Assembly (NCBI GenBank): GCA_964641715.1
Contig: CAZXMB010000130.1
Span: forward strand, 1-8,370
DNA from: CAZXMB01 sp964641715
GTDB lineage: Bacteria > Desulfobacterota > BSN033 > UBA1163
Length of the DNA: 8,370 nucleotides
Reading direction: 5' to 3'
How positions within the stretch are numbered: the first letter of the stretch is position 1; each line of letters opens with the position of its first letter. Positions 1-6,867 of the stretch are shown here, piece by piece. The notes under the pieces were generated by a model. The model was not told the origin of the DNA. It did no database searches and was given only the letters and a program-made list of their open reading frames with translations. The translations under genes were made by a program, and so were the position numbers.

Positions 1-929
1 TCTGCAGGCCTCTCGTGGTGGCTGAAGCAGAGATGATGAGGGAAGCGATAAAGTTTTCAAACGTTGACCTAAACATTTATACCATTACCGCTCCAAAAGA
101 GGGTGTCTACCAGTTTGGGGCGATCGACCTTCTCGATCTGAAAAATGTCGACGGCAAATCCATCAAACACAAAACCGTTTCAGCCGATTATGGTAGAGCC
201 TCTTTCGAATACGTGAAGAAAGTAATTGAGCTTGCCATGGCAAAGGAGATCGACGCGACCGTGACCGGACCCATCAGCAAGGAGGCCATCAACCTGGCTG
301 GTTTTCATTACTCCGGCCACACCGAGATCTATGCAAACCTGACACATACAAAAGACTATGCGATGATGCTTGTCCACCAAAATTTTCGCGTGATCCATGT
401 TTCAACTCATGTTTCTTTAAGAGAAGCATGCGAGCGAGTTAAGAAGGAGAGAGTCTATCGTGTCATCAGGTTGGGATATGATGCACTGAGAAGGTTGGGG
501 GTTCAGAATCCGAGGATCGCAGTGGCCGGATTAAATCCCCACGCCGGAGAAGAAGGTCTGTTTGGTCGAGAGGAGATTGAGGAGATCGAACCCGCCATCA
601 AACAGGCACAGAAAGAAGAGTTGAACGTGGAAGGTCCTATTCCTCCTGATACGATCTTTTCAAAGATGCAGGGAGGTCAATACGATCTGGTCGTGGTCAT
701 GTATCATGATCAGGGCCATATACCAACAAAGCTGATCGGTTTTCAATACGATGATAAAACAAAAACCTGGGGGTCTATGTCAGGGGTTAACATCACCTGC
801 GGGCTTCCTATCATCCGGGTTTCCGTGGATCACGGCACAGCCTTTGGAAAGGCCGGAGAAGGCCGTGCAAATCCCGAAAGCATGATCCAGGCGATCAAAA
901 TCGCAGCCAAGTTTGCGCTTAAAAAATAG
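1..929 (+). CDS. PdxA-family dehydrogenase, 5' partial; probably PdxA2-type (4-phospho-threonate/erythronate 3-dehydrogenase)
   Basis: The reading frame is open to the window's left edge (in-frame codons from base 3), so the N-terminus is missing. By alignment to the remembered E. coli PdxA numbering about 30 residues are lost, including the usual GDPAGIGPE region. Counting from the in-frame GTG at 15, the three metal-binding histidines of the family fall at H132 (STHVSL), H176 (LNPHAGE) and H231 (YHDQGH). Their spacing is close to E. coli H166/H211/H266. TGPISK, GHTEIYA and VDHGTAFGKAG are also family motifs. The enzyme oxidises a phosphorylated hydroxy-acid with NAD and is followed by decarboxylation. 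Biosynthetic PdxA usually reads YHDQGL and then a short link to GVN. Here it is YHDQGHIP with about 11 extra residues before GVNIT, plus THVSLREA, which resembles PdxA2 enzymes that act with DUF1537 kinases. The family call is firm; the PdxA2 assignment is from remembered motifs. The stop is TAG at 927. Confidence 0.9.
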   Translation, partial: CRPLVVAEAEMMREAIKFSNVDLNIYTITAPKEGVYQFGAIDLLDLKNVDGKSIKHKTVSADYGRASFEYVKKVIELAMAKEIDATVTGPISKEAINLAGFHYSGHTEIYANLTHTKDYAMMLVHQNFRVIHVSTHVSLREACERVKKERVYRVIRLGYDALRRLGVQNPRIAVAGLNPHAGEEGLFGREEIEEIEPAIKQAQKEELNVEGPIPPDTIFSKMQGGQYDLVVVMYHDQGHIPTKLIGFQYDDKTKTWGSMSGVNITCGLPIIRVSVDHGTAFGKAGEGRANPESMIQAIKIAAKFALKK

Positions 930-1022
930 GGTCCCAGGATTCGAGGGTTCCAGAGTTCCAGTGAATTTCTTACTGATAATTAAACCCTTGAACCCTGCCC
1001 CCTTGACCCCTTAAACCCTTTT
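930..1022. repeat. Imperfect palindrome at a convergent gene junction, terminator-like on the + strand
   Basis: The whole gap between the PdxA-like stop and the end of the acetoacetyl-CoA synthetase gene is an imperfect inverted repeat. The left arm (about 929-966) contains GGATTCGAGGGTTCCAG. The right arm (about 980-1018) is built from AACCCTTGAACCC and CCTTGACCCC units. The reverse complement of the right arm aligns with the left arm over about 38 nt with one gap and roughly two thirds identity. Six T residues at 1019-1024 follow the right arm, so on the + strand it could work as an intrinsic terminator for the PdxA-like gene. GGGTTCAAGGG-type sequences recur as intergenic repeats in related genomes, as far as I recall. 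Confidence 0.6.
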
Positions 1023-3245
1023 TTATTTCTGCAATTCCGGGACGATCTTCTCGAAATAATCGAGAACCTGCGGATTACTCAAGGCATCCCTGTTGAGAAC
1101 CGGCCTTCCATGGATGATATTGGTGACCGCGCTTTCCACCTTCTTCATATTCAGGGTATATGGAGCATCGGGCATTTCCATGATGATCGCAGGAACATGG
1201 CGGGGAGAAGCCTTCTCACGAAGGGTCTTTTTGATCGTACCCTTCAATCCGTCAGTCAACTGAGTGCCCGGTGCCAGTTTGACAAATAGGATAACCCGCT
1301 GTTCACCCTCCCAGTTCTGCCCGATGGCCAGACTGTCGGCAATCCCCTCGATCCTCTCCACCACATTATAGATCTCTGCGGTCCCGATACGGACCCCGGA
1401 GGGTTTCAGAACGGCATCCGAACGGCCATAGAAGGTGATGCCACCCGTATCGCTGTGCATCACAATGTAATCCCCGTGGCGCCAGACACCGGGATAGTTC
1501 TCAAAGTAGGCGGCTCTATATTTCTCTCCGCCGGGATCATTCCAGAAATAGAGGGGCATGGGAGGAGCAGGAGCCTCACAGACCAGCTCTCCCTCTTTGT
1601 CCCACATGGCCTTTCCATTCTCATCATAGGCCTTTACCTTCATGGCCAGGGCAGGGCTCTGCAGTTCTCCCGCATAGACTGGCTGAATCGGACTGCCGAT
1701 CGCAAAGCAACCATTGATATCGGTTCCACCGGAGATAGAATTGAAATGAAAGTCCTTTTTAACCTCCCGGTAGACCCATTCAAAACCCTCTGCCGAAAGG
1801 ACGGAGCCGGTTTGGGAAATCTCTCTCAGAGAGGAGAGATCGTACTTCTTCCCGGGTTGAATCCCTTCGCTCCGGAGGTAGTTGATATAGCTTGCGCTGA
1901 GTCCGAAGATGGTGATCTTCTCGTCTTGAACCATCTTCCACATGGCATAGGCATCAGGGTAGTTGGGATTACCATCGTAGAGGACCACTGTTGCTCCAAC
2001 GCCAAGGGAACTCAGCATCCAGTTCCACATCATCCAGCTACAGGTGGTGATGTAAAAAAGCCTGTCTTCACGTTTGAGATCGGTATGGAGCATAAGCTCT
2101 TTCAGGTGATGAATGAGAATTCCCCCGGCTCCCTGGACCATACATTTTGGCTTGCCAGTGGTACCGGAGGAAAACATGATGAAGACAGGATGTTCAAAAG
2201 GCAATTGCTCAAATTCAAGGGCCGGCTCCTTTTCAGGCGCCAGGAAGTCTTCATAATGGACACCGTTGGGAATATTTCCGATATCCGGTTTGCTCCCGGT
2301 ATAGGACCCGGTATAGGAAATGACGACAACCTTCTTCAGGGAAGGGATGCCTCTGGCAACTTCGGCAACATTTCCAAGGGTATTGAAGGATTTGGCCTTG
2401 TAAAAGTAACCATCCACCGAAAATAAGACCTTGGGCTCAACTTGACTGAGCCTATCCAGGGCGGCCTGCGGCCCGATATCCGTGGCACAGGAAGACCAGA
2501 CCGCTCCGATACTCGTTGTCGCAAGCATGGCAATGGCTGTCTCCATCAGGTTCGGCATGTATCCTACAATACGGTCTCCAGGCTGGATCCCGATCTGTCT
2601 CAACGATTTTGCCAGCCGTGCAACTGTCGAATAAAGTTCTCTGTAGGTCATCTGGGCGGATTTCTGTATCTCTCCCTTAAAGATAAAGGCCAGGCGATCA
2701 TCCCTGTAGCGGAGGAGATTCTCCGCAAAATTGAGCCTTGCCCCCGGAAACCATCTTGCCCCCGGGAATTTTTTCAGGTCGTCCACCACCTGATCGTATG
2801 GTCTCGAAGCCTTTATCCCGGTAAAATCCCACACGGCAGCCCAGAAGTCCGGAATTGAATCAACTGACCACTGATAGAGATCACGATAGGTTCTGAAATC
2901 CTTACCGTATTTCTGATTAACAAAATGGATAAACCGGGTGATATTGGCGTTTTGAATCCGCTCCGGAGAGGGAACCCAGAGGGGTTTCTTTGCAGTCCGG
3001 GTGACCGGAGCGGTGACCTTTGAGACAGGTGGTTTTTCCATTGCTTTTTTAGGAGGTTTTCTGGGTGGCTTTTTCGAAGGCTTCTTTAAAAGTTTGACGG
3101 GAGATTTCTTTGAAACCCTCTTTGTGACTTTCTTTGAGACCTTTCTCTTAAGTTTTCCTGAAGTCTTTTTCAAAGGCTTTTTAGAAGGTTTTTTCGAAAC
3201 TTTCTTTAAAGTCTTTTTCGTTTTGCCCTTCGAACTTTTCTTCAT
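1023..3245 (-). CDS. Acetoacetyl-CoA synthetase (acetoacetate-CoA ligase) with lysine-rich N-terminal extension
   Basis: An ATP-dependent, AMP-forming ligase that activates acetoacetate to acetoacetyl-CoA in the cytoplasm. The 740-residue protein has two parts. Residues 1-87 are low complexity and basic: 30 of the first 70 residues are lysine, mostly as KKxSKKP-like units. From about residue 88 a complete enzyme begins (PLWVPSPERI, then RTYRDLYQWSV and WFPGARLNFAENLL). Adenylation motifs are the P-loop SSGTTGKPK at 349-357, GGTDI at 496-500, HGDY at 580-583, GRSD at 597-600, and LKPSGVRIGTAEIY at 603-616. The C-terminal lysines K691/K692 (YTLNMKKVE) are the likely catalytic lysine position. 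The core of about 653 residues matches the ~650 usual for this family. WFPGARLNFAEN and the C-terminal NPQVLDYF separate it from acetyl-CoA synthetase. The ATG at 3245 is chosen because it follows a G-rich ribosome site; the internal ATG at 3041 has none. The gene runs alone and convergent with the PdxA-like gene. Confidence 0.93.
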   Translation of the reverse strand: MKKSSKGKTKKTLKKVSKKPSKKPLKKTSGKLKRKVSKKVTKRVSKKSPVKLLKKPSKKPPRKPPKKAMEKPPVSKVTAPVTRTAKKPLWVPSPERIQNANITRFIHFVNQKYGKDFRTYRDLYQWSVDSIPDFWAAVWDFTGIKASRPYDQVVDDLKKFPGARWFPGARLNFAENLLRYRDDRLAFIFKGEIQKSAQMTYRELYSTVARLAKSLRQIGIQPGDRIVGYMPNLMETAIAMLATTSIGAVWSSCATDIGPQAALDRLSQVEPKVLFSVDGYFYKAKSFNTLGNVAEVARGIPSLKKVVVISYTGSYTGSKPDIGNIPNGVHYEDFLAPEKEPALEFEQLPFEHPVFIMFSSGTTGKPKCMVQGAGGILIHHLKELMLHTDLKREDRLFYITTCSWMMWNWMLSSLGVGATVVLYDGNPNYPDAYAMWKMVQDEKITIFGLSASYINYLRSEGIQPGKKYDLSSLREISQTGSVLSAEGFEWVYREVKKDFHFNSISGGTDINGCFAIGSPIQPVYAGELQSPALAMKVKAYDENGKAMWDKEGELVCEAPAPPMPLYFWNDPGGEKYRAAYFENYPGVWRHGDYIVMHSDTGGITFYGRSDAVLKPSGVRIGTAEIYNVVERIEGIADSLAIGQNWEGEQRVILFVKLAPGTQLTDGLKGTIKKTLREKASPRHVPAIIMEMPDAPYTLNMKKVESAVTNIIHGRPVLNRDALSNPQVLDYFEKIVPELQK

Positions 3246-3251
3246 TTTTAA

Positions 3252-3260
3252 CCCCCCTTT
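3252..3260 (-). promoter_or_regulatory. Ribosome binding site supporting the long start of acetoacetyl-CoA synthetase
   Basis: On the minus strand AAAGGGGGG lies 6 nt before the ATG at 3245. This supports translation of the lysine-rich extension. The alternative ATG at residue 69 (3041) is preceded by CCTCCTAAAAAAGCA, which contains no purine-rich site. Confidence 0.6.
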
Positions 3261-3291
3261 AAATTGAAAAATCGACTCCTTTGAGGTTCAT

Positions 3292-3320
3292 TGAATATCA
3301 CTCTTAAGATTTCCCGTCAA
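3292..3320 (-). promoter_or_regulatory. Possible sigma-70-type promoter for acetoacetyl-CoA synthetase
   Basis: On the minus strand TTGACG (3315-3320) resembles the -35 consensus at 5 of 6 positions. After a 17-nt spacer comes TATTCA (3292-3297), a weak -10. Transcription would start about 40 nt before the ATG. Seen by eye only; the -10 is poor. Confidence 0.35.
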
Positions 3321-3415
3321 GAGGTATTTTCTTCTAAAGGGTCAGAAATGGAAGACTTTTATTTTTAAATTTAATATGTTATTTATTTTCATTATTTGTT
3401 GAAACGGAGAGAAGA

Positions 3416-4591
3416 GTGGGATTGCTTGCTGGCTTTAAAATGCTCGACCTCTCAAGGCTTCTGCCAGGCCCTTACTGTTCCCTCCTCCTGGCGGACCTCG
3501 GAATGGAGGTTCTTAAGATCGAAGACCCGGAACAGGGAGATTATATCCGGAAGATGGGCCCTCTTCTGAAAGAGGACAGTGCCTACTTCCTCGCCCTGAA
3601 CCGTAATAAAAAAAGCATGAGATTGAACCTCAAGCTAAAAGAAGGAAAGGAGATCTTTTATAAGTTAATCGGGACTTATGATACTGTCCTGGAAGGTTTT
3701 AGACCCGGCGTCATGGAACGTCTCGGGATCGGATACCAGGATTTGAAAAAGAGAAATCCAAGGGTCGTTCTCTGCTCCCTGACCGGATATGGACAGGATG
3801 GGCCCTATCGGGAGAGATCCGGTCATGATATCAACTATATCGGTCTGGCGGGCATTCTTGAATTGACCGGCCCGAGGAATGGGGAACCGGTGATCCCGAG
3901 CGTTCAGATTGCAGATATCGGGGGAGGGGCAATGATGTCGGCCATTGCCATCCTTGCTGCCATCGTCCATCGTGAAAAAACAGGCCAGGGGCAATATCTC
4001 GACATCGCCATGCATGACGGTGTCCTCTCCTGGCTCTCCATCCATGGGGCGAGTTATCTCATGGAGAAAAAACTTCCGAGACGGGGGGAGATGCACCTCT
4101 CGGGAAGATATGCCTGTTATCAGGTCTACCCGACGAAGGATGGGAGATATCTTTCCCTGGGAGCCCTGGAGCCCAAATTCTGGAAGAACTTCTGTGAAGC
4201 CATTCAAAGAAGAGACCTCATTGCCAAACAGTTTGTCGAAGGGGAAGAAAGGATCCGGGTCATTGAAGAGATCCGGCAGCTCTTTAAAACCAGAACACTC
4301 AAGGAATGGACTGAACTCTTCAGAGACGTGGATGCCTGCTGCGAACCCGTCTTAAACCTTGAGGAGGTATTTCAACATCCCCAGGTCCTGCATCGAAAGA
4401 TGGCGGTAGAGGTCGAACACCCTGTGGAAGGGAAGATCCGCCAGGTGGGAAATCCCATCAAGTCTTCCCAATTCCCTTTTGAGATTCGAACTCCACCCCC
4501 ATTATGGGGAGAACACACGGTGGAAGTGTTAAAAGAGATAGGGTATTCAGAAGAGGAGATCAGACATTTCAAAGACCTGAAAGTAATCTAA
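3416..4591 (+). CDS. Family III CoA-transferase fold protein, alpha-methylacyl-CoA racemase type
   Basis: This CaiB/BaiF-family protein (391 aa, complete) most likely interconverts the 2R and 2S forms of 2-methyl-branched acyl-CoA thioesters rather than moving CoA between acids. It opens with the family signature (LDLSRLLPGPYCSLLLADLG at 10-29). It has LNRNKKSM at 61-68, LTGYGQDGP at 122-130, SGHDINY at 135-141, ADIGGG at 166-171 and a GALEPKF segment at 249-255. H137, D167 and E252 have spacings of 30 and 115 residues, which match H126, D156 and E241 of Mycobacterium tuberculosis MCR as I remember them. True formyl-CoA transferases lack the GHDINY histidine. The GTG start is chosen because GGAG lies 6 nt upstream (3406-3409) and residues 1-10 fit family N-termini. 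The gene lies 100 nt before the oxidoreductase operon, separated by a palindrome, and may be co-transcribed with it. A CoA-transferase role with an unknown substrate remains possible. Confidence 0.88.
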   Translation: MGLLAGFKMLDLSRLLPGPYCSLLLADLGMEVLKIEDPEQGDYIRKMGPLLKEDSAYFLALNRNKKSMRLNLKLKEGKEIFYKLIGTYDTVLEGFRPGVMERLGIGYQDLKKRNPRVVLCSLTGYGQDGPYRERSGHDINYIGLAGILELTGPRNGEPVIPSVQIADIGGGAMMSAIAILAAIVHREKTGQGQYLDIAMHDGVLSWLSIHGASYLMEKKLPRRGEMHLSGRYACYQVYPTKDGRYLSLGALEPKFWKNFCEAIQRRDLIAKQFVEGEERIRVIEEIRQLFKTRTLKEWTELFRDVDACCEPVLNLEEVFQHPQVLHRKMAVEVEHPVEGKIRQVGNPIKSSQFPFEIRTPPPLWGEHTVEVLKEIGYSEEEIRHFKDLKVI

Positions 4592-4595
4592 GCTG

Positions 4596-4664
4596 AGATT
4601 CTTCAGTCGCTTCGCTCCTTCAGAATGACACCCCGTCTGTCACTCTGAGCGAAGCGAAGAGTCT
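4596..4664. repeat. Palindromic repeat with GAGCGAAGCGAAGA core
   Basis: The left arm (4596-4632) reads roughly AGATTCTTC..CGCTTCGCTC..CAGAATGACA. The right arm (4635-4664) is its near complement, GTCACTCTGAGCGAAGCGAA followed by GAGTCT. The left arm carries two 3-nt insertions (AGT and CTT). The loop is only 2-4 nt. The core AGCGAAGCGAAGA with TCATTCTGA is a widespread intergenic palindrome type in bacterial genomes, from memory. It lies between the racemase stop and the ferredoxin-subunit start and could act as a transcription attenuator or RNA-stabilising hairpin. No T-tract follows, so a standard intrinsic terminator is unlikely. Confidence 0.8.
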
Positions 4665-4691
4665 GATTGATTAAATTCGTTAAGGACGATC

Positions 4692-4916
4692 ATGGCTAAA
4701 ATCGAAATTGACAAAGAGCGGTGCAAAGGATGCGGACTCTGCACCATCTCCTGCCCGAAGGGATTGCTAAAAACCGGTGAGGAGATCAACCGCCAGGGGT
4801 ATTTCTTTGTCGTCTGGAATGGAAACGGGGGATGTACGGGTTGTGCCATCTGCGGAGAGATCTGCCCTGATGTGGCGATTCAGGTCTGGAGGGAACGTGG
4901 CGAATCAAAGTCCTGA
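4692..4916 (+). CDS. 2-oxoacid:ferredoxin oxidoreductase, delta (ferredoxin-like) subunit
   Basis: A 74-residue protein with two [4Fe-4S] cluster motifs: CKGCGLCTISCP (C11, C14, C17, C21) and CTGCAICGEICP (C48, C51, C54, C58). It would carry electrons from the catalytic beta subunit to soluble ferredoxin. The length and position as first gene of a delta-alpha-beta-gamma set are typical of VorD/KorD-type subunits rather than free ferredoxin. AAGGA (4682-4686) lies 5 nt before the ATG. The last 20 nt overlap the start of the alpha gene, which suggests translational coupling. Confidence 0.93.
   Translation: MAKIEIDKERCKGCGLCTISCPKGLLKTGEEINRQGYFFVVWNGNGGCTGCAICGEICPDVAIQVWRERGESKS
4888..4893 (+). 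promoter_or_regulatory. Ribosome binding site that sets the alpha-subunit start
   Basis: GGAGGG lies inside the delta gene just before the GTG at 4897. An upstream in-frame ATG at 4777 would add 40 residues that merely read the ferredoxin gene out of frame, so this site marks the real start. Confidence 0.7.
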
Positions 4917-5970
4917 AAAGATCCTGGCCAAAGGGAATGAAGGGATCGCCATGGGATCCATTGATTCGGGATGTCTCCTTTACTTCGGTTATCCCATCAC
5001 ACCTCAGAATGACATTCCGGAATACCTCTCCAGGCACCTCCCTCCTTTGGGAGGGGAATTCATCCAGGCGGAAAGTGAAATCGCTTCGATCAACCTCCTT
5101 CTGGGAGCCTCTGCCACTGGTGCGAGAGCCATGACCTCCTCCTCCAGCCCAGGGATCTCCCTCATGCAAGAGGGGATCTCCTATATGGCAGGAAGTGAAC
5201 TCCCGGCTGTCATTGTGAACATTTCACGAAGCGGACCGGGGTTGGGTGGCATCTCCCCTTCACAGGGGGATTACTTTCAGGCAACCCGGGGCGGAGGACA
5301 CGGAGATTATCGGACGATTGTCCTTGCCCCTTCAACGGTTCAGGAGATGTATGACCTGACCTGCCTCGCCTTTGACCTCGCAGATAAGTATCGAAATCCT
5401 GCGATGATCCTCGGGGATGCCCTCATCGGTCAGATGAAGGAACCTCTTGTCCGTAAAAAACCCGAGCGGATGGACCTTCCACCCAAGGATTGGGCTCTGA
5501 CCGGGGCAAAAGGAAGGAAACCCAACCGTCTCAAGTCCCTTTATCTTCAGGACGGTGAGCTCTCCGCCCATAACTGGAAACTCTTCCAGAAATATGAGCA
5601 GATGAAGAGAGAGGAAGTCCGGTTTGAGGCCTTTTTAACAGGCGATGCCAGACTGGTCGTGGTGGCCTTCGGAAGTATGGCCAGGGTATCTAAAACCTCT
5701 GTGGAGTTAGCCAGAGAGGAAGGGATGAAGGTTGGCCTTTTCCGTCCGATCACCCTATTCCCTTATCCGGAGAAAGCCCTCCATGAAATTTCAAAAAAGG
5801 TTAAGCTCTTTTTAACCGTCGAATTGAATACAGGGCAAATGGTGGAGGATGTGAAACTATCAGTCGATCGGGATGCCGGGGTCCATTTCTACGGCAGGCC
5901 TCCAGGTTCCCTCCCCTCCCCTGAAGAAGTGCTGGAAGAGATTAAGAAATACTACAATGTTAATTCGTAA
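4897..5970 (+). CDS. 2-oxoacid:ferredoxin oxidoreductase, alpha subunit (VorB/KorA type)
   Basis: This 357-residue subunit contains the pyrimidine-binding part of the thiamine diphosphate site and the transketolase C-terminal-like domain. Seen in it are KGNEGIAMG at 12-20, GYPITPQNDIPEYL at 31-44, QAESEIASIN at 57-66, SSSSPGISLMQEG at 81-93 and SRSGPGLGGISPSQGDYFQA at 110-129. GYPITPQ is the hallmark of the oxoacid:ferredoxin oxidoreductase alpha chain. The SPGISLMQEG and GPGLGG pattern is the one seen in proteins called VorB (3-methyl-2-oxobutanoate) or KorA (2-oxoglutarate). Substrate cannot be fixed from sequence; branched-chain 2-oxoacids are favoured because of the neighbouring racemase. 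The GTG start overlaps the delta gene by 20 nt. The stop (TAA at 5968) is followed immediately by a long palindrome. Confidence 0.92.
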   Translation: MANQSPEKILAKGNEGIAMGSIDSGCLLYFGYPITPQNDIPEYLSRHLPPLGGEFIQAESEIASINLLLGASATGARAMTSSSSPGISLMQEGISYMAGSELPAVIVNISRSGPGLGGISPSQGDYFQATRGGGHGDYRTIVLAPSTVQEMYDLTCLAFDLADKYRNPAMILGDALIGQMKEPLVRKKPERMDLPPKDWALTGAKGRKPNRLKSLYLQDGELSAHNWKLFQKYEQMKREEVRFEAFLTGDARLVVVAFGSMARVSKTSVELAREEGMKVGLFRPITLFPYPEKALHEISKKVKLFLTVELNTGQMVEDVKLSVDRDAGVHFYGRPPGSLPSPEEVLEEIKKYYNVNS

Positions 5971-6101
5971 ACTCGAAATTCGAAATCCGAAGCAAGAAAC
6001 AAATTCAAAGCTCGAATTACCAAATGTACAAAACTGTTTTGGTCATTCTAATTTCGGTAATTTGGATTTGTTTCGGATTTCGATATTCGCATTTCGGATT
6101 T
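5971..6101. repeat. Long palindrome between alpha and beta subunit genes (CGAAATCCGAA family)
   Basis: The two arms of about 65 nt (5971-6034 and 6036-6101) are inverted copies at roughly 70% identity. The left arm has CTCGAAATTCGAAATCCGAA and AAACAAATTCAAA. The right arm has TTTGGATTTGTTTCGG and CATTTCGGATTT. The element begins directly after the alpha stop codon and ends at the ribosome binding site of the beta gene. No protein-coding sense is apparent. It would form a long imperfect hairpin in the operon mRNA. Confidence 0.8.
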
Positions 6102-6108
6102 GGAGGGG
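6102..6108 (+). promoter_or_regulatory. Ribosome binding site of the beta subunit, abutting the palindrome
   Basis: GGAGGGG lies 6 nt before the ATG at 6115 and directly follows the last base of the palindrome's right arm. It favours ATG 6115 over the TTG at 6100, which lies before the site. Confidence 0.75.
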
Positions 6109-6114
6109 TTAAGA

Positions 6115-6867
6115 ATGGATCTCGTTTTCAAGCGTCCCGAATGCCTGATCGATATTCCCTTCCACTTCTGTCCGGGATGTCACCACGGAATTGCCCACCG
6201 GCTGGTCGCAGAGGCCATTGACTACTTTAAGATCAGGGAGAAAACGATCGGGGTGGCCTCGGTGGGCTGTTCTGTCTTTATGTATGACTATTTCGATATC
6301 GATGTCCTGGAGGCCCCACATGGAAGGGCTTCTGCTGTGGCCTCCGGTGTGAAGCGGGCTAAAAAAGACCGAATTGTCTTCACCTATCAGGGAGACGGAG
6401 ACCTGGGGGCAATTGGCATTGCCGAAGGCATTCATACAGCCAACCGGGGTGAAAACATCACCCTTATTTTTGCCAACAATGGAATTTACGGAATGACCGG
6501 GGGGCAGATGGCACCCACCACACTTCTCGGCCAGAAAACAACCACAAGCCCTTATGGGAGGGACTTTACCTATGATGGCTATCCCATAAGAATGGCAGAG
6601 ATGCTGGCCACCCTTGAAGGAAGCGCCTTTGTGGCAAGGGTGGCGGTGAATAATCCCGCCAACCTGATGAAGGCAAAGAAAGCGGTTCGTAAGGCCTTTC
6701 AGATGCAGATCGAAGAGATGGGCTTCTCTTTCGTCGAGTTTTTACTGGCCTGCCCTACCAATTGGGGATTATCTCCCCTGGAGGCGAACCGCCGGGTTGA
6801 AGAGGAAATGATCCCCTACTTTCCCCTGGGCATTCTGAAAGAAAGGAAGATGGCTGATTACTTATGA
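6115..6867 (+). CDS. 2-oxoacid:ferredoxin oxidoreductase, beta subunit (thiamine diphosphate-binding)
   Basis: This catalytic subunit (250 aa) binds the diphosphate of thiamine diphosphate and the proximal [4Fe-4S] cluster. The thiamine motif runs from GDGD at 93-96 to FANN at 119-122, the usual GDG...NN spacing. Four cysteines, C19 and C22 (FCPGCHHG), C52 (VGCS) and C213 (LACPT), fit the four cluster ligands known in archaeal two-subunit 2-oxoacid:ferredoxin oxidoreductases. NGIYGMTGGQMAPTT at 122-136 is typical of the KorB/VorA family. With the alpha chain it performs oxidative decarboxylation of a 2-oxoacid to acyl-CoA. The start is at 6115, after a strong GGAGGGG. The TGA stop at 6865 is followed at once by a second palindrome. 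A length of 250 is normal. Confidence 0.92.
   Translation: MDLVFKRPECLIDIPFHFCPGCHHGIAHRLVAEAIDYFKIREKTIGVASVGCSVFMYDYFDIDVLEAPHGRASAVASGVKRAKKDRIVFTYQGDGDLGAIGIAEGIHTANRGENITLIFANNGIYGMTGGQMAPTTLLGQKTTTSPYGRDFTYDGYPIRMAEMLATLEGSAFVARVAVNNPANLMKAKKAVRKAFQMQIEEMGFSFVEFLLACPTNWGLSPLEANRRVEEEMIPYFPLGILKERKMADYL

Larger units (their letters stand above)
3246..3415. other. Divergent intergenic region, AT-rich
   Basis: This 170-nt region separates two divergently transcribed genes and must hold both their control signals. The right half (3355-3400) is very AT-rich. It contains the perfect 10-nt palindrome TTAAATTTAA (3365-3374) overlapping a TAATAT (3372-3377) that could serve as the -10 for the rightward gene; no good -35 is visible. 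It is the only long junction in the window without a large inverted repeat, so it is the natural place to look for binding of the XRE-cupin regulator, but I see no convincing operator. Confidence 0.4.

Noticed and set aside
1455..2426. 323-codon open frame on the + strand opposite the acetoacetyl-CoA synthetase gene
   Set aside because: It is antisense to a gene with complete family motifs, and its translation shows no recognisable domain. Long antisense frames are common opposite GC-balanced genes.
3001..3267. 88-codon + strand frame rich in Phe/Gly (GGFFEGFF-like), which looks like a hydrophobic repeat protein
   Set aside because: It is the mirror of the lysine codons (AAA/AAG) in the synthetase's N-terminal extension, so its composition is fully explained.
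3665..4207. 180-codon minus-strand frame opposite the racemase gene
   Set aside because: Antisense to a clear family member; no recognisable motifs.
4777..4896. ATG-initiated 40-residue extension of the alpha subunit
   Set aside because: It reads the ferredoxin-subunit gene in another frame. The family N-terminus begins at the GTG at 4897 with its own ribosome site.
5873..6221. Two small + strand frames spanning the alpha-beta junction
   Set aside because: They run through the palindrome and into flanking genes in the wrong frame, with no domain or independent ribosome site.
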